DNA from: Sternotherus odoratus
Lineage: Eukaryota > Chordata > Testudines > Kinosternidae
Length of the DNA stretch: 64,000 nucleotides
Reading direction: 5' to 3'
NCBI GenBank assembly: GCA_032164245.1
Contig: JAVMKO010000004.1
Span: 33,209,626-33,273,625 of the forward strand
The notes under the pieces were generated by a model. It searched no databases. It saw nothing but the letters and a program-made list of their open reading frames with translations, and was not told the DNA's origin. Below, in pieces: positions 1 to 11,493 of the stretch. The position numbers and the translations under genes were made by a program. Numbering within the stretch: position 1 is the first letter of the stretch; each line of letters starts with the position of its first letter.

Positions 1-299
1 GCTTAGCTTTTACATAGTAAATTTATTTTGCATACTGTTGGACAAATATTAGTAATGTATCTTCCAACATTTTTGGTAGGTAGGTGAGGATTGTTATCCC
101 TAATTTAAAATTAATTTATTTATGTCTGAATATTGGTGACATCAGAGTAGAATTTTTGGAAACCATCACAATCCACTGCTAACTTTGAGCACTCAGCAGC
201 TGACTTTCCAGTGGTCTGCCACACACCATTCATCTATCTCCTTACTTATCATCCACTCCTAAAATGACCCTCTTCCTTCTTAAGGTTATTTCTCTATGC

Positions 300-1680
300 A
301 TCATGTACATAAGTACAAAATACATAAGCATCTGTTGAGTTCTGACATCAGTCTTCTTCTCTCCAATAGTATTTCTAATATAGGCATTTGCCTTTTCCCC
401 CCAATCCAATAGATATGCAACTGTCTATGTCAGTGTCACCTTCCAAAAGCTTCAGTTTTCTTCTTGTCAGCAGCATCAGATTCCCAGGATACATATCCAA
501 AAATCACTATGCTATAGATTAGGCATTTTAGTTCTCAGCATATCTGAAGTTGGTTAAGAGGTATCCATCAATGGAAATCCCAGCTCCCTCCAGTTTGCCA
601 AACCTTCCAAGGCTTGTCTCATAATAAATTCTGTGTATATTGTAAAAAGAGTTGGGGACAAAATACAGCCTTGTCTCGCATCCTGTCCAGTCGAAAACCA
701 CTTACTGTCATACAGCTGTCCCCATAGTGATATGTTGGTGGAGGAGGAGATGTGCCCTGAGTTCAGTGAGATGCTTTGGAATCCCCATGTCTGCAAGTAT
801 CCTCCAAGGATATCAAACACTTTTGAGTAGTCAATGAAGCACATGATCAGTGGGTAATAGTACTCTTCTTTTTTCAGTGATATGACGGATATTCATGGTT
901 TGGTCACGTGTCTCTCATCCCACTCTGAAAGGTGGTGATGGTGGTAGTTTTGCTTCTGTCCTTCATTTCATGTAATCCTGGATTATATAGAACGGAAGTC
1001 TACCGATGCGCAGTATCAGGGAGATCGTATGACAGTTACTACCCTGTTATGTCTACCTTCTTTAGTAAGGGCGGAAAAAATCCCTTTATCCAGTTCTACA
1101 GGCACTTTCTAGTCATGCTTACTTGATTACAAATTTTCCACATAAGATCAGCACCGTATTTGCAAATGGCTTTTAACAATTTTGTTATCTGTTCCTGCTG
1201 TTTTCTCACACTTCATTTTTCATAAGAGCACACACCACTTCCTCTCTCAGGATTGATGGCTCAGACTCTGTACTCTCTTCTCTGTCATCCTATACTATGA
1301 GAGGCTCTGTTGATTAATACAGATTGGCAGCATAATCTCTTCACCTGAATTTAATATCATCGTCTGTGAGGACTCTGCTGTCATGATCTTTTATTATGTT
1401 TGATCACAGGGAAAACCTTTGTGGTAAGAAATCTGACCACCGTGAACATACCTGTTGTATTACTTTCTTTATGATTCTGAAGTCCATACATTTTCCCCTT
1501 ATATATTTGCTGTTGTCTTTTCTAGTCTGCCTTTGAATCTGTCTGCTTAGTTCTTTATATTTTCTCCTATGTTCCGCCATCTCCAAACCATTCTCTTTCA
1601 CTCTGTCATTTTTCCACCTGCTCAACCATGATCTTAGTTAAACATAGTGTGGTCTGACTTTTTGGAATGTGTGCTTTGGC
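300..1680 (-). mobile_element. Decayed non-LTR retrotransposon (RTE/BovB-like) with reverse-transcriptase remnant
   Basis: Minus-strand reading of 844-554 gives a reverse-transcriptase palm fragment: FIDYSKVFD (motif A type), then RQGCILSPTLFTIYTE, typical of non-LTR reverse transcriptases. Upstream, 1625-1404 gives a basic linker region (KYKELSRQIQRQTRK) of the kind found between endonuclease and reverse transcriptase in such elements. Stops and frame changes separate the pieces, so it is dead. The catalytic YADD motif is not readable. Edges are approximate and the exact clade is not settled. Confidence 0.7.
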
Positions 1681-1714
1681 AGTTTCAAGCATAATAGTTT
1701 CCATTTTATTTCAA

Positions 1715-1810
1715 AGTTCACCACCATTTTACACATGGGGAAATTGAGGCAGAGAAGTTTGGTACCTTGCCAGGGTCTCACAGGAATACAGTGTCATAGC
1801 TTGAATTAGA
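1715..1810 (-). repeat. MIR/CORE-SINE-like fragment
   Basis: Contains the common phrase of this family read backwards (ttacacatggggaaattgaggca ... agggtctcacag), the body of an old tRNA-derived SINE on the minus strand. No clear ends. Confidence 0.5.
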
Positions 1811-1840
1811 ATAAATGGATTCTTGGCTGCAGGCTGGGAC

Positions 1841-1904
1841 TTTCTCTTTCTCTTTCTCTTTCTCTTTCTCTTTCTCTTTCTCTTTCTCTTTCTCTTTCTC
1901 TTTC
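1841..1904 (+). repeat. (TTTCTC)n hexanucleotide microsatellite
   Basis: About ten and a half near-perfect copies of a pure pyrimidine hexamer (64 bp). The other strand is pure purine (GAGAAA). It generates an alternating Phe-Leu reading frame that is not a gene. Confidence 0.97.
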
Positions 1905-2039
1905 AATACTGTAATGTCTTCAGTGATGTCCAGCGTTTCATGGAGGTGTTACTCCGAAAGATCACTATTACTATTATAAGTATTAAGATGAAATTTGTGC
2001 TGGCTACCAAGGGTTACTTTGTCTCTGTAGTGGGATGAC

Positions 2040-2735
2040 TGCCCCACTCCAGTGGTGAGGGGTTTAAAGCAGCCCTGGGAAGGGCTATGGCTGGGGGCAA
2101 GCAGCTCCCAGGCTGAGTAGGGAAAAACTGGGCTGATTGGGAAGCAGGCTCAGCTGGGTAGCCACGCCCCAAATAGACCAGGCCCTTATAAAAGGGCTGA
2201 GAGGCAGGGGCCTGAAAGAAAGTCTCCTCTGTCTGCAGAGGCAGACAGGCTTGGCTGCTGGGAACTTGAGGAGGTACCTAGAGGGAAGCAGGGCTGGGGC
2301 AAGGCAGGAGGAGCTGTGGAAGCTCTAGCCTGGAAACCCCCAGGCCTAGGAGAAGGCCCCAAAAAGGGTACTGGGGTTGCAGGAGGCAGCCCAGAGCTAC
2401 AGATGCAGAGGCAGCAGGCCAACCCCCCTTGCCTGTGATGAATGGCAATGATACTGCAGTCTGCCTCAGATAACAGGGGCAAGTGGTGACTGGCAGTTGC
2501 CTAGACTGAGGCAAGGTGGGAATAGAGGGTGGAGGTTCCCTGGGGAGGGGAGACCCTAAGACCTGAGGGGGTACTGCAGGGGTGCAGCACCCTTGGTAAG
2601 AGGGCACCGGGGTCCGCGAGGGACATGGGGCCAGAGCAGCAAGCGGGACATTGGCCTGCAGAGGGCGCTCTGGACGCTGGCGAGCTAATTCACGGATGGA
2701 CTAGCAGGAGGCGCTGCAGGGGTGAGTCGCTGCCT
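2040..2735 (+). mobile_element. GC-richer LTR-like block with TATA box
   Basis: About 700 bp with base composition unlike its A/T-rich surroundings. A TATA-type promoter sits at about 2186 (ccttataaaaggg), followed by GC-rich sequence. The pattern fits a retroviral/LTR-retrotransposon LTR plus leader. I recall similar sequence as a common turtle repeat but cannot confirm it. No coding remnant is visible; overlapping reading frames are Pro/Gly-rich noise. Confidence 0.45.
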
Positions 2736-2739
2736 AGTT

Positions 2740-4430
2740 ATAGTCTCCTACAAATATTGATTCCTGTTGCATCGGATACACACCCTTTATTATGGTTGAG
2801 AAATCTCACCTTGGTTGACAAAATGTCCCGTTCTCATTAGTGGGGTCACAAGGTTAGGTCCTCAGCTGATGTGAATCAACATAAGTCCATTGAACTCAAT
2901 GCATATATGTCAATTTACAACATCTAAGGATCTGGCCTGAAAACTTTATCCATATCAGAAATGTATTCTTTACTATTAGTAATACAATTGAACAGTGTTG
3001 GCCACTCCATAGTTAAAGGTGAAGCTAGGTTGAATTTTGAATCATATTTTCATCCTTCTTTCCCCAATTCAATGCCCCCCCCCCAAAAAAAGAGACTCAG
3101 TAATTAGATGAAATTTCACATGCTATATGTCCTCTTTGAAGTCTTTTTGCTGGGAGCTTTGGAAAACATCAGAGGAGGAGTTTTAAAGCCATTGACAAAA
3201 ATATTAAAACTCAAGTGTCTAAAACCAGGCTTCTTCAGTGATATTTATTTCACTGAGAGCTGGTAGGTATTTAGCACTTTTGGAAATGGCAAGCATTGTA
3301 AGAAGAGGATTGACAGGTTGTTTGATTTCACTGTAAATGTATTTCTGCCCTCCCATGCTGTTGTGTTTGGCAACAGATTTTTTTCCCCCCTGTAATGAAA
3401 TACAACTACAGAATGAAGAAGCTGGGAATAAGTTTGAGGAAAACTGGTTTTGTTGTTTATGCATTTTCATTGAAAATATTTGTCCCACTGTAGTTAAACA
3501 ATTTAAATAATTAAAAGAATATTTTAATGAATTCATTCAACCATGGGTTTGTGTATTACAGACATCTGAATGAATGTTTTTTAATCCATCGAAAGAGTTA
3601 ATGATAAGCAAATTTCAAAGCTTCACCAAGTAAGCAAATCAAATTTTGACACTCAGATACATATATTTATTCTGGAAATGTTTTATGTACTTCATCCAGT
3701 CAAGCAGTGGAAGTAATACCATGTGACTTATCTGACCAATCAGAAGTAAGAAATACAACTTGGGTTTCAAATATTTGAGATTCATCATATAATAAAAGAT
3801 TTTTAAAATATATTTGTTAAGTACATTTAAATTACAAATACATGTGAGGATCCCAAGACAGATATACTTTGAGCAGAAAAATAAGCTAAATTAATTATTT
3901 ATTTTGGATGATTCATTCAGCTTGAGTTAAAAAATAAATAGTCCTTGAAAAGTCAAACTTTTTTTCCCCGAGTTCGTAAGTTACTCAACATACTCATATT
4001 ACACAAAGCTGCTTTTTCAGCTGGATCACAACATGGTAGCATTTGCAGATCAGTGCTGATGTTTCATTAATGATCTCCATAACAAGAAGATCATTGTTTC
4101 TTTTGCGTAAACACTGGCTGAGTTAGTCGCGTCCAAACTTCACTTCATGCTTTTTTGATGGCCCAGCATCACAGAGAATGTCATGCTCCTTGGCAGTAAG
4201 TGCACTCAAACCATGTGCATGTGCACACTGTTTGGCAGGGGGTCTGGTGATGTTAATAAAAAACAAAACAAAACCCAACCTAGTTTAAAAAGTCTTTCAG
4301 GGAAGGGAGAAACTTAGTTACCCGTGTATAAATTAGGAGAGAATTTGGCCTGATAAGTGAGTTACACAATATAAAAATGCAACTGCTCAACTGCTATCTA
4401 TTTTTCAAATATTTATAATTCCCTTCAAGT
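2740..4430. other. Unassigned A/T-rich intergenic DNA
   Basis: No gene, splice-flanked coding piece or recognisable repeat. A C-run followed by an A-run sits near 3074-3091. Confidence 0.5.
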
Positions 4431-4735
4431 GAGGGAGGTTGGTCTTAAAGTTAAGGCACTTGACTTGCACTCAGAAGGTGTGGGTTCAATTCCTAGCTCT
4501 GTCTCAAACTTCCTATGAGATCTTGCCCAATCATTTAATCTCTCTGTGCCTCAATTCTTCAGCTATAAAATGGAGATGATGATCCTTCCTTTGTCAACTT
4601 TGATCAATTTAGATTGTAAGCTCTCTGGGGCAGGGATGGTATCTTACTAAGTGTATGAACAGTGACTAGCACAATGGGGTCCTGCTCTTGGCTGGGGCCT
4701 ACCATGCTACCATACTACAACTATCAATAATATGG
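4431..4735 (+). repeat. tRNA-derived SINE (MIR/CORE-like)
   Basis: A box-A-like segment (tggtcttaaagttaagg) is followed by a perfect box-B type motif GGTTCAATTCC at 4483-4493, giving an internal RNA polymerase III promoter. The body follows (gtgcctcaattcttcagctataaaatgg), then a LINE-derived tail (attgtaagctctctggggcaggga ... agcacaatggggtcctg). A full-length, old, diverged copy. Confidence 0.75.
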
Positions 4736-4869
4736 AATGAATACTCTGCAGTATACACAATAGGGTAAACTTTTCAACAGCAACTAAATGACTTGCATTC
4801 CTAAACCCTATTGAAAGTTAACGGGCTTAGGCTCCTAAGCCACTAAGAAAATTCATAGCTTTTTATCAG

Positions 4870-5215
4870 CAGTGACTCCTAGGCTCATGGGTGGCCTGGC
4901 AGCTCTGTGCACTGTCCCTGCCTGCAAGCACTGCACCCGCAGCTCCCATTGGCCATGGTTCCCCATTCCCAGCCAATGGGAGCTGCAGAGTTAGTGTTTG
5001 GGGTGGGGGTAAGGTGCAGAGACCCTCTGCTCCTAGGAGCTGCTGCCAGACATATTGCTGTTTGCCGGAGTGGTGAGAAGCCAGGGCATGTAGGGAGCCT
5101 CCCTTAGCCACGCTGCGCCACTGCATTTTTAGTGGCCTAAAATCTCCCAGATTGGCTTAAGTAGCCTCTGGGAGATCAAGCCTGATTCCGGGAGACTCCC
5201 GGACAAACTCTGAGG
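4870..5215. mobile_element. Probable hAT-like non-autonomous element with internal hairpin
   Basis: A GC-rich island carrying an exact 15-bp inverted repeat, gcagctcccattggc at 4939-4953 against its complement at 4972-4986. The same 'cattggccatggttccccattcc...ccaatgggagctg' type of core recurs at 42110-42180. Ends and target duplication were not found, so class and limits are tentative. Confidence 0.4.
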
Positions 5216-6387
5216 CCCCAATTCAACCAATCACTTACTTAAGCATGTGAGTAAGTCCCATTGACTTAGCACATTTTTAAGTGTTTTCTTAATTTGGGAT
5301 GCTGTCTTGAATGGATTGAAGATGTCAGTCAATGGACAGCACACTGTATTGGAATGAAATAATGAATCTGACAAGAGGCTGCACATTGCATATATTCATG
5401 CAATTTTGAGAACATTATAAAAACCTTTGTTTCAAAAATTGGATTGATAGCTACTTGTAGGTTAGTTAAATAGTTAATCACATCCATCATATAACAAGAA
5501 TTTAATCAACAATTAATCTACTACTTTTATGACATAACTAACAATACTTTGAAATATGGCCCATCAAAGCCATTAGGAAATGCCACTTTTCTAACCATTC
5601 AAATCCTACTTAATCATGGTAAAACAGACTCATGTGTGAAGTGTTACTTTTTTTGTTCTTGTGATAAATAAAAGGAGGAGGGTAGCTCCCTTTTATGGAC
5701 ACTCTGACAGCCAGTTAGCTATAAAATCCCTCTTTGTAGCTGTTCTGTGCTTGCTTTACCTGTAAAGGGTTAAAAAGTCTCCCTGTAATGCATAGGTAAG
5801 AGGAAGGGAATGAGCACCTGACCAAAAGAGCTAATGGGAAGGCTAGAACTTTTTAAAATTAGGAAAAAACTTCCCCTTTGTCAGTCTGTTCTCCAGAGAG
5901 AGGGAAGAGAGCAGTGATGCTGTGTAAAAAGCTTTGGGCCAGGTATGAAAAATCATCAGATCATACCTAGAAACTACTAATTTGAAATCCCAGATATGTG
6001 AGTAGATGAGGGAATGTCTAAGAAGAAAGGATTAGGTTTCTCTCTCTCTCTTTTATTTTATTTTTTAATGTCTTTATGGCTTGTGGACTCCTCTGTGCTA
6101 ATCCGGGGGGGGGGGTTTGTTTTGCTTGTAACCTTTAAACTGGACCTCAAGAACTATTCTAGATGCTTTATCCTTGTATTTGCTCTTTTTAAATCTAGCA
6201 ATAGCCTGAGTTTCCAGATGTATTTTCTTTCTTCTTGTTTCAATAAAATTTACCTTTTTAAGGACAGAATTGGATTTTTGTGTCCTAAGGTTTGTGCACA
6301 TGTTGTATAATTAGCTGGTGGCAACTGCTGATTTCCTTTGGGTTTTTTTCTCAGCTCTTCCCTGGAGGGGGGATGAAAGGACTTGAG

Positions 6388-6904
6388 CAGGGGTCTCAAA
6401 CTCAAATGACCATGAGGGCCGCATGAGGACTAGTGCACTGGCCTGAGGGCCGCACCACTGACACACACACATACCCTCGCTGCCCCGGCTCTGCCGCCAC
6501 TCCACCCCTTCCATGAGGACTAGTGCACTGGCCCGAGGGCCGCACCACTGACACACACCCTGCCCTCGCTGCCCCGGCTCCACCCCCACTCCACCCCTTC
6601 CAAGAGGTCCCACCCCTGCCCCACCTCCTCCTCTGAGCACGCAGCTCCCCATTCCCTCCTGGAAAGCGCTAGGCACCACCAACAGCTGTTTGGCAAACAA
6701 AGCAAGAGCAATATAGGAAGTCCAGAGCTAGAAACACGCGTGGCCCAGCCAGGCAGCAGAGAAGCCTCCACTTCTGGCCCCTCCGTCCTGCAAACTGCTA
6801 TGGGGGGATCGGGGGGGACGGGGGGCGCCAGGAAGCTTGGCGGGCCGCAGGGAAGGGCTTTGCGGGCCGCATGTGGCCCCCGGGCCGCATGTTTGAGACC
6901 CCTG
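6388..6904. mobile_element. Non-autonomous hAT element with exact 8-bp target duplication
   Basis: A 517-bp element bounded by CAGGGGTCTCAAACT and its complement (aGTTTGAGACCCCTG), the hAT terminal-repeat type. It is flanked on both sides by gacttgag (6380-6387 and 6905-6912), the 8-bp duplication left by hAT transposases. It is GC-rich with 'gggccgcatg' near both ends, and contains a 90-bp tandem duplication. No transposase. Confidence 0.9.
6422..6600 (+). repeat. Two tandem copies of a 90-bp unit inside the hAT element
   Basis: Copies at 6422-6511 and 6512-6600, both starting catgaggactagtgcactggc and both ending in ccactccaccccttc. They differ by a few substitutions and by a short shift in the CA-rich middle. 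Confidence 0.9.
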
Positions 6905-7139
6905 GACTTGAGGGTACCCCACAGGAAAGAATTCCCAAGTGTGCTTTCCTGGTTTCTCAAGAGGTTTTTTGCACTTGAGTGGTGGCAGCATCTACCAATC
7001 CAAGGTCAGAGAGAAGTTGTCATTGTGGGAGTTTAATACAAGCCTGGTGTGGCAAGTATTAATTGTTAAAATCCTTGAGGGCCCTCACATTCTGCACTCA
7101 AAGTGCCAGCGTGGGGAATACAGCCTTGACAGTCCATAA

Positions 7140-8370
7140 GGTGAAAAAAACCTGTTTGCTTCTTCCAGTGTCTAACATTTTCTTAGGTCAGATCTTGTCC
7201 CAGGAATCAGCAGCAATGCTTGATAACTGTAAGAGCTCTGGCAGGTGTCTCGGGAGAAAAGCTTTCATAAACATGTGAAACATATTGGTTCATGTTGGGA
7301 AATCAGCAGGGAAGGCAGTGTTCATTTTGTGCTTTTGTTCTTGTACTTGGAAGGAAAACAGATGAGTGCATCTTTCCAGATTTCTTGGAGGAAGATCTAA
7401 ACACAGAACATGGGAACCAGGGAACAAAGGGTTGAGACCTGAATTTTACACAGCAACAACACGGAGGGAAAAGGCAAAGAAGAGACATGGGGAGAGGGAG
7501 AAGTTCTATTGGGGAAGCACAAAGAGGACTCTGATCTATTTTTTTTGAGCACGGTAGAGGGCTTGTGCATTGAAGAGTGTGAACACAGAAAACAACTGGG
7601 GAGAAACTTTGAAAGAGGAAATGTGCTGGGCCAGTACTTTTGCAATATCCAAAGCCCTTCCTGCTCCCCCCATTTCACTTATGAAACACTTCTGACTCCT
7701 CTGTAATGACAAGTTCCCTGATCCTCATTTCCCAGCTGCTTGCTTTTCCTCCTTTTCCTTAAAGGCCACTGTCCTTGATCTGCCCAGCTGCAAAGTCCCT
7801 GCTTCCTCCAGTCATGTTAGGTGAGTTATGGAAATCTGCCTGAGGCCCAATACATCTTGCTTTGCAGGGGCCCTGCTGCCATAAACTTAGGTTTTTGGAA
7901 TCCTTTACCAAGGTAACTCCTGCATGCGTAATGTAACAGGCTTGTGCTGTACTTAATCCCAGCAAGATGTACTGAAAAAAAGAAGGAAACTAAACCCATA
8001 GAAACAGTGAAGCAGATACTACTACTCTCCTTCCCCACAACCACTCCCCCATATGCACACCTATGTAGTATTTAATCTCCATCGTATTTGTAGTGGCTGG
8101 CAAGCTGTGGTAGGTAATCTTTGCATTGTTGCTATATACAAGTGGAATAACAGCTGGTCAGTGTGATTTCACTTGTATAAAGAGATGTCATTCTGCCATT
8201 GTGCATCTGCAGTTATACTAGCTGAAGGGTTAAGAGTGGAATCAAAAGGGTCAGGGTTATTATTACAAGATCAAAGTATTAATTCTAGTTTTCCTCATCT
8301 TTATGTACTTGTAGCCATTTACACCGGTGCAAAGTGGGGACTAAATGCTACCTGGCTGATTTGGTACAGG
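7140..8370. other. Unassigned intergenic DNA
   Basis: No coding evidence. Open frames here lack start context, conservation signs or splice sites. Confidence 0.5.
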
Positions 8371-8379
8371 CCAATGGAG

Positions 8380-8640
8380 AATTATTCTCGGCTCTGCCAT
8401 TGACTCACTGCATGGTTTTGGGCATGTCAATTATAATTGCCATTCACAGAGGTCATGAGCTCTCACAGGTTCCATTCCAATCAATGGGGTATGTGAGTGC
8501 TAAGTATGTCTAAATACCAGGTCACTAGTCACCCTGTGCCTCAATTTTCCCCCTCTGTAAGATGGGAGTAATGAGATATTCCTTTGGGAAGTGCTTGGAG
8601 ATTCTCTGAGGAAAAGAGCCTTTTGAGTGCTAAATATGAC
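8380..8640 (+). repeat. MIR/CORE-SINE-like copy, interrupted
   Basis: Phrases of the family in order: ctctgccattgactcactgcatggttttgggca, an unrelated stretch of about 100 bp, then ctgtgcctcaattttccccctctgtaagatggg and gtgcttggagattctctgaggaaaagagcc. The middle looks like an insertion or heavy divergence. Confidence 0.5.
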
Positions 8641-8644
8641 TATG

Positions 8645-10250
8645 CCCTCTACCCTATTGCATGTTGAATGTTTTTTTTTCTTCTGACTGTAATTGTGTGT
8701 ACATCAATTACTTTGTCCCGCTAACTTCACATGCCACATTAGTTGCACTACCTTGTAACAGAATAACCAGAGCAACCAGCTATAAGACTGTAAGTGTATG
8801 TTTCTTTTTATTCACACTTTTCCCTGACTGTTACTCAAGCCTCCCATGTTTGATTTGCTCTTCCCTCCCTTGCAGCTGTGCACACCTGTTTGCTGCAGCC
8901 AGAAGAGGCTTAGAAAGCAAATAGGAAGCTGAAGAGAAGGTTATTTTTCATTAGTTTTCTATGCTTGATAATCACAAGCAAGATGGCCACACATCTAAAT
9001 CATGGATGGAGAACGGAGTGGTTATGCTTGCAAATGTTATGGTCACAGGAGGCCTCATTCAGCAGCTCTTTTACTGTAATAATATTATTGCACTGTAGTG
9101 AAATACTCTGGCCAGCCTCCAGTAATAATGAAGTCCATTGTTGTATCCCCGGTGACTCCTGGAAGGAAACTTCCTGCAGAGTGATGGGAGCAGCCGCTGC
9201 CTACTGGAGAGGCTCTTCACTACATGGAAACACCCTTCAGATTTTATGCCTGAGTCTGAGTCATTGATTCTCCTCCTTGCCAGGCAGCAGAACACTCACG
9301 CTCTAGCATCGTGGATAAGCAATAAATTAGATTTGGGAAGCATACTATGGTTTTGAATATATATAAAAATGATGCATAGACAAGTTCCTGGCTAGGGAAG
9401 AAATTGCATCACTGGAATCTGCTGGCATCCTGAAACCCTAACTCCACCACCTAAATTGACATAAGTCACCTGTTTAGGACTGACTAGCAAATAAATCTTG
9501 AAGGATTCCTATACTATTCACAGCAAATAGCCCATCCTAACACATACAGATTAGCAACTATGTCCACCTCTAAAGTGGCCAGACATTGAAGCTGGAATTT
9601 CACTAGTTTATGGGACTAGAAAACAGGCAGGAATTAGCCAGATAGATACTGTTAACTGTTCATTGATTCTAAGGCTAGAAGCATGGCTGGATTATGACAA
9701 TCTGAGGCCTTAAACTATGTCAAGTGTAAGAGGCCCCATACCATACAAAATGAATTTATTATTTTCACAGAAAGGATACTGAGTATATAAACATGAAAGC
9801 TTTATGTTTGCATATGTATAAAGGTGAAGTTGTATAAATAGAATAATAATCTTCAGCATGACATCATGACAGAAATAAATTTTAGATACATTATTTGAAC
9901 AAATTGAATATGTAAGTAAAGGAGAACTAAACAATACAATATGAAAATACAAAATAAAAAAATGCAATTTACTAGAAGACTTCTCAAGAAATTTTTCTTC
10001 TCTGTTGGGGTATCTGAATTGTGGAATTCCTTTTTTAAATAATAAGATTTCAATAGAGGATACAGGATGCAGATAAACCACTACCTTAAAGGTCAACTGT
10101 TAGTTTTATTGATATGAATTACACCAAATAAAATGCAAACCATCAGAAAATGGTATGTAGGTTGCATTTTTCCAATAAATTGATTTTTTTTTTTTGTTTT
10201 CATAGAAGATTTTGCCGAATTACCTAGTTTTGGTACTAAAATTAGTAGCA
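8645..10250. other. Unassigned A/T-rich intergenic DNA
   Basis: No gene or nameable repeat seen. Confidence 0.5.
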
Positions 10251-10252
10251 GA

Positions 10253-10384
10253 AAGTTTTTATTGAAACCAGAAAAAAATTGAATTTAATTTATACATCTG
10301 TACATATAATAATAAATATTATTTAATAAATATTATATGTTGTATAGATATAAATTCATTTTTTTCTGGTTTCAATAAAAACTT
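10253..10384. repeat. AT-rich foldback (hairpin) element
   Basis: 132 bp whose halves are inverted copies: aagtttttattgaaaccag at the left edge and its exact complement at the right edge, with mostly matching AT-rich arms meeting near 10318. Probably a miniature foldback DNA element. No flanking duplication was established. Confidence 0.75.
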
Positions 10385-10433
10385 ATATAGGCCAAATCTA
10401 TTTGATTTTTACCAGGATATTTTTGTGAAAGCT

Positions 10434-10870
10434 AGGGCATGTCTACATTGACCGGGAATCGTCGTTAGGGTGATTGATTTACCCAGGGCTCAGTTTTAGT
10501 GGGTCTAGTGAAGACCTGCTAGGTCAACTGCAGATCACTCTGCCGTCAATTCTAGTACCCCATTGGAATGAGAAGTGTAAGGTAAGTTGACTAAGAGTGT
10601 CTCCTGTCAACCCAGCATGGCATAGACACTGCATTAAGTTGACCTAAGCTACATTGACTCCAGCTACATTATTCACGTAGCTAGAGTTGCGTAACTTAGG
10701 TCGACTTAGTATAGACCAGGCCTGATTGCTATTTTATCTATGGGCTGGTTTCCTGTCTCCTGTCGACACAGCGTGAAGACATCAGTGTATATTGACTCCA
10801 GCTATATTATTCACGAAGCCAGAGTAGCATAATTTAGGTCGACTTACTCCGAAGTGAAGACAAGTCCTAT
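10434..10870. mobile_element. Decayed MITE of the 'GGGCATGTCTACA' type
   Basis: Starts agggcatgtctacattg and ends with gaagtgaagacaagtcct. The segments ccagctacattattcacgtagc and ccagctatattattcacgaagcc repeat one after the other, each followed by ttaggtcgacttag/ttaggtcgacttac. This suggests two related elements side by side or an internal duplication. The TIR style recurs at 24045, 49451, 51169 and 56898. Confidence 0.5.
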
Positions 10871-10899
10871 GTTCTCACAGGAAAACGAGAGGATATATA

Positions 10900-11491
10900 C
10901 CGTATATACTCGAGTATAAGCCGAGTTTTTCAGCCCACTTTTTGGGCTGAAAAAAGCCGCCTCAGCTTATACTCGAGTCAGTGAAAAATGTGCGCCCCGG
11001 TTCCTCCCCTCCCCGCCGGACGACAAAAAAAAAAAAAAAAAAAAAAAAAAAGCGCCTCGCTCTCCCGTCCCCGCCGCGCGGGCGGGCTGCCGGGAGCGTC
11101 CCGGTTCCCCCCTCCCCGCCGCGGGCGGGCTGCCGGGAGCGTCCCGGTTCCCCCCTCCCCGCCGCGGGCGGGCTGCCGGGAGCGCTCCCGGCAGCCCGCC
11201 CGCGGCGGGGAGGGGGGAACCGGGACGCTCCCGGCAGCCCGCCCGCGCGGCGGGGACGGGAGAGCGAGGCGCTTTTTTTTTTTTTTTTTTTTTTTGTCCG
11301 GCGGGGAGGGGAGGAACCGGGGCGCACATTTTTTTTTGGTCCGTCGGGGAGGGGGGAACCTCGGCAGCCCGCCCACGGCGGGGAAGGGGGAACCTCGGCT
11401 TATACTCGAGTCAATAACTTTTCCAGCTTTTTGTGGTAAAATTAGGTGCATCGGCTTATATTTGGGTCGACCTATACTCGAGTATATACGG
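10900..11491. mobile_element. Large palindromic DNA element with TA flanks
   Basis: 592 bp with termini CCGTATATACTCGAGTATA at the left and the matching complement at the right (tatactcgagtatatacgg), flanked by TA on both sides (10898-10899, 11492-11493), as for mariner/Tc-type insertion. Inside, cttatactcgagtca occurs near both ends. The middle is a very GC-rich inverted repeat bounded by a 27-A run (11025-11051) and a 23-T run (11273-11295). No transposase. Confidence 0.85.
11099..11184 (+). repeat. Two identical 43-bp GC-rich tandem units inside the palindromic element
   Basis: Units 11099-11141 and 11142-11184 are identical (tcccggttcccccctccccg ... gccgggagcg). The right arm of the palindrome has one complementary unit fewer. 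The inner axis (about 11183.5) is therefore offset from the outer axis (about 11162) by half a unit. Confidence 0.9.
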
Positions 11492-11493
11492 TA

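Larger units (their letters stand above)
5650..7135 (+). mobile_element. LTR-retrotransposon remnant (LTR plus leader), interrupted by a hAT element
   Basis: LTR-like structure with TATAAA at 5720-5725 and AATAAA at 6242-6247, in the order expected for U3-R-U5 on the plus strand. The sequence continues past the polyadenylation signal (gctggtggcaac...) to 6387, is interrupted by the 6388-6904 hAT insertion, and resumes at 6905 to about 7135. No gag or pol reading frame survives. Limits are approximate; family not assigned. Confidence 0.5.

Noticed and set aside
1823..2038. Frame with a long Phe-Leu repeat resembling a membrane segment
   Set aside because: It is the TTTCTC microsatellite translated.
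4439..4500. Possible tRNA gene from box-A and box-B motifs
   Set aside because: No cloverleaf with a paired acceptor stem; the following body and tail show it is a tRNA-derived SINE.
9710..10096. 128-codon minus-strand frame
   Set aside because: A/T-rich sequence with few stops by chance; Phe/Ile/Tyr-rich and without a domain.
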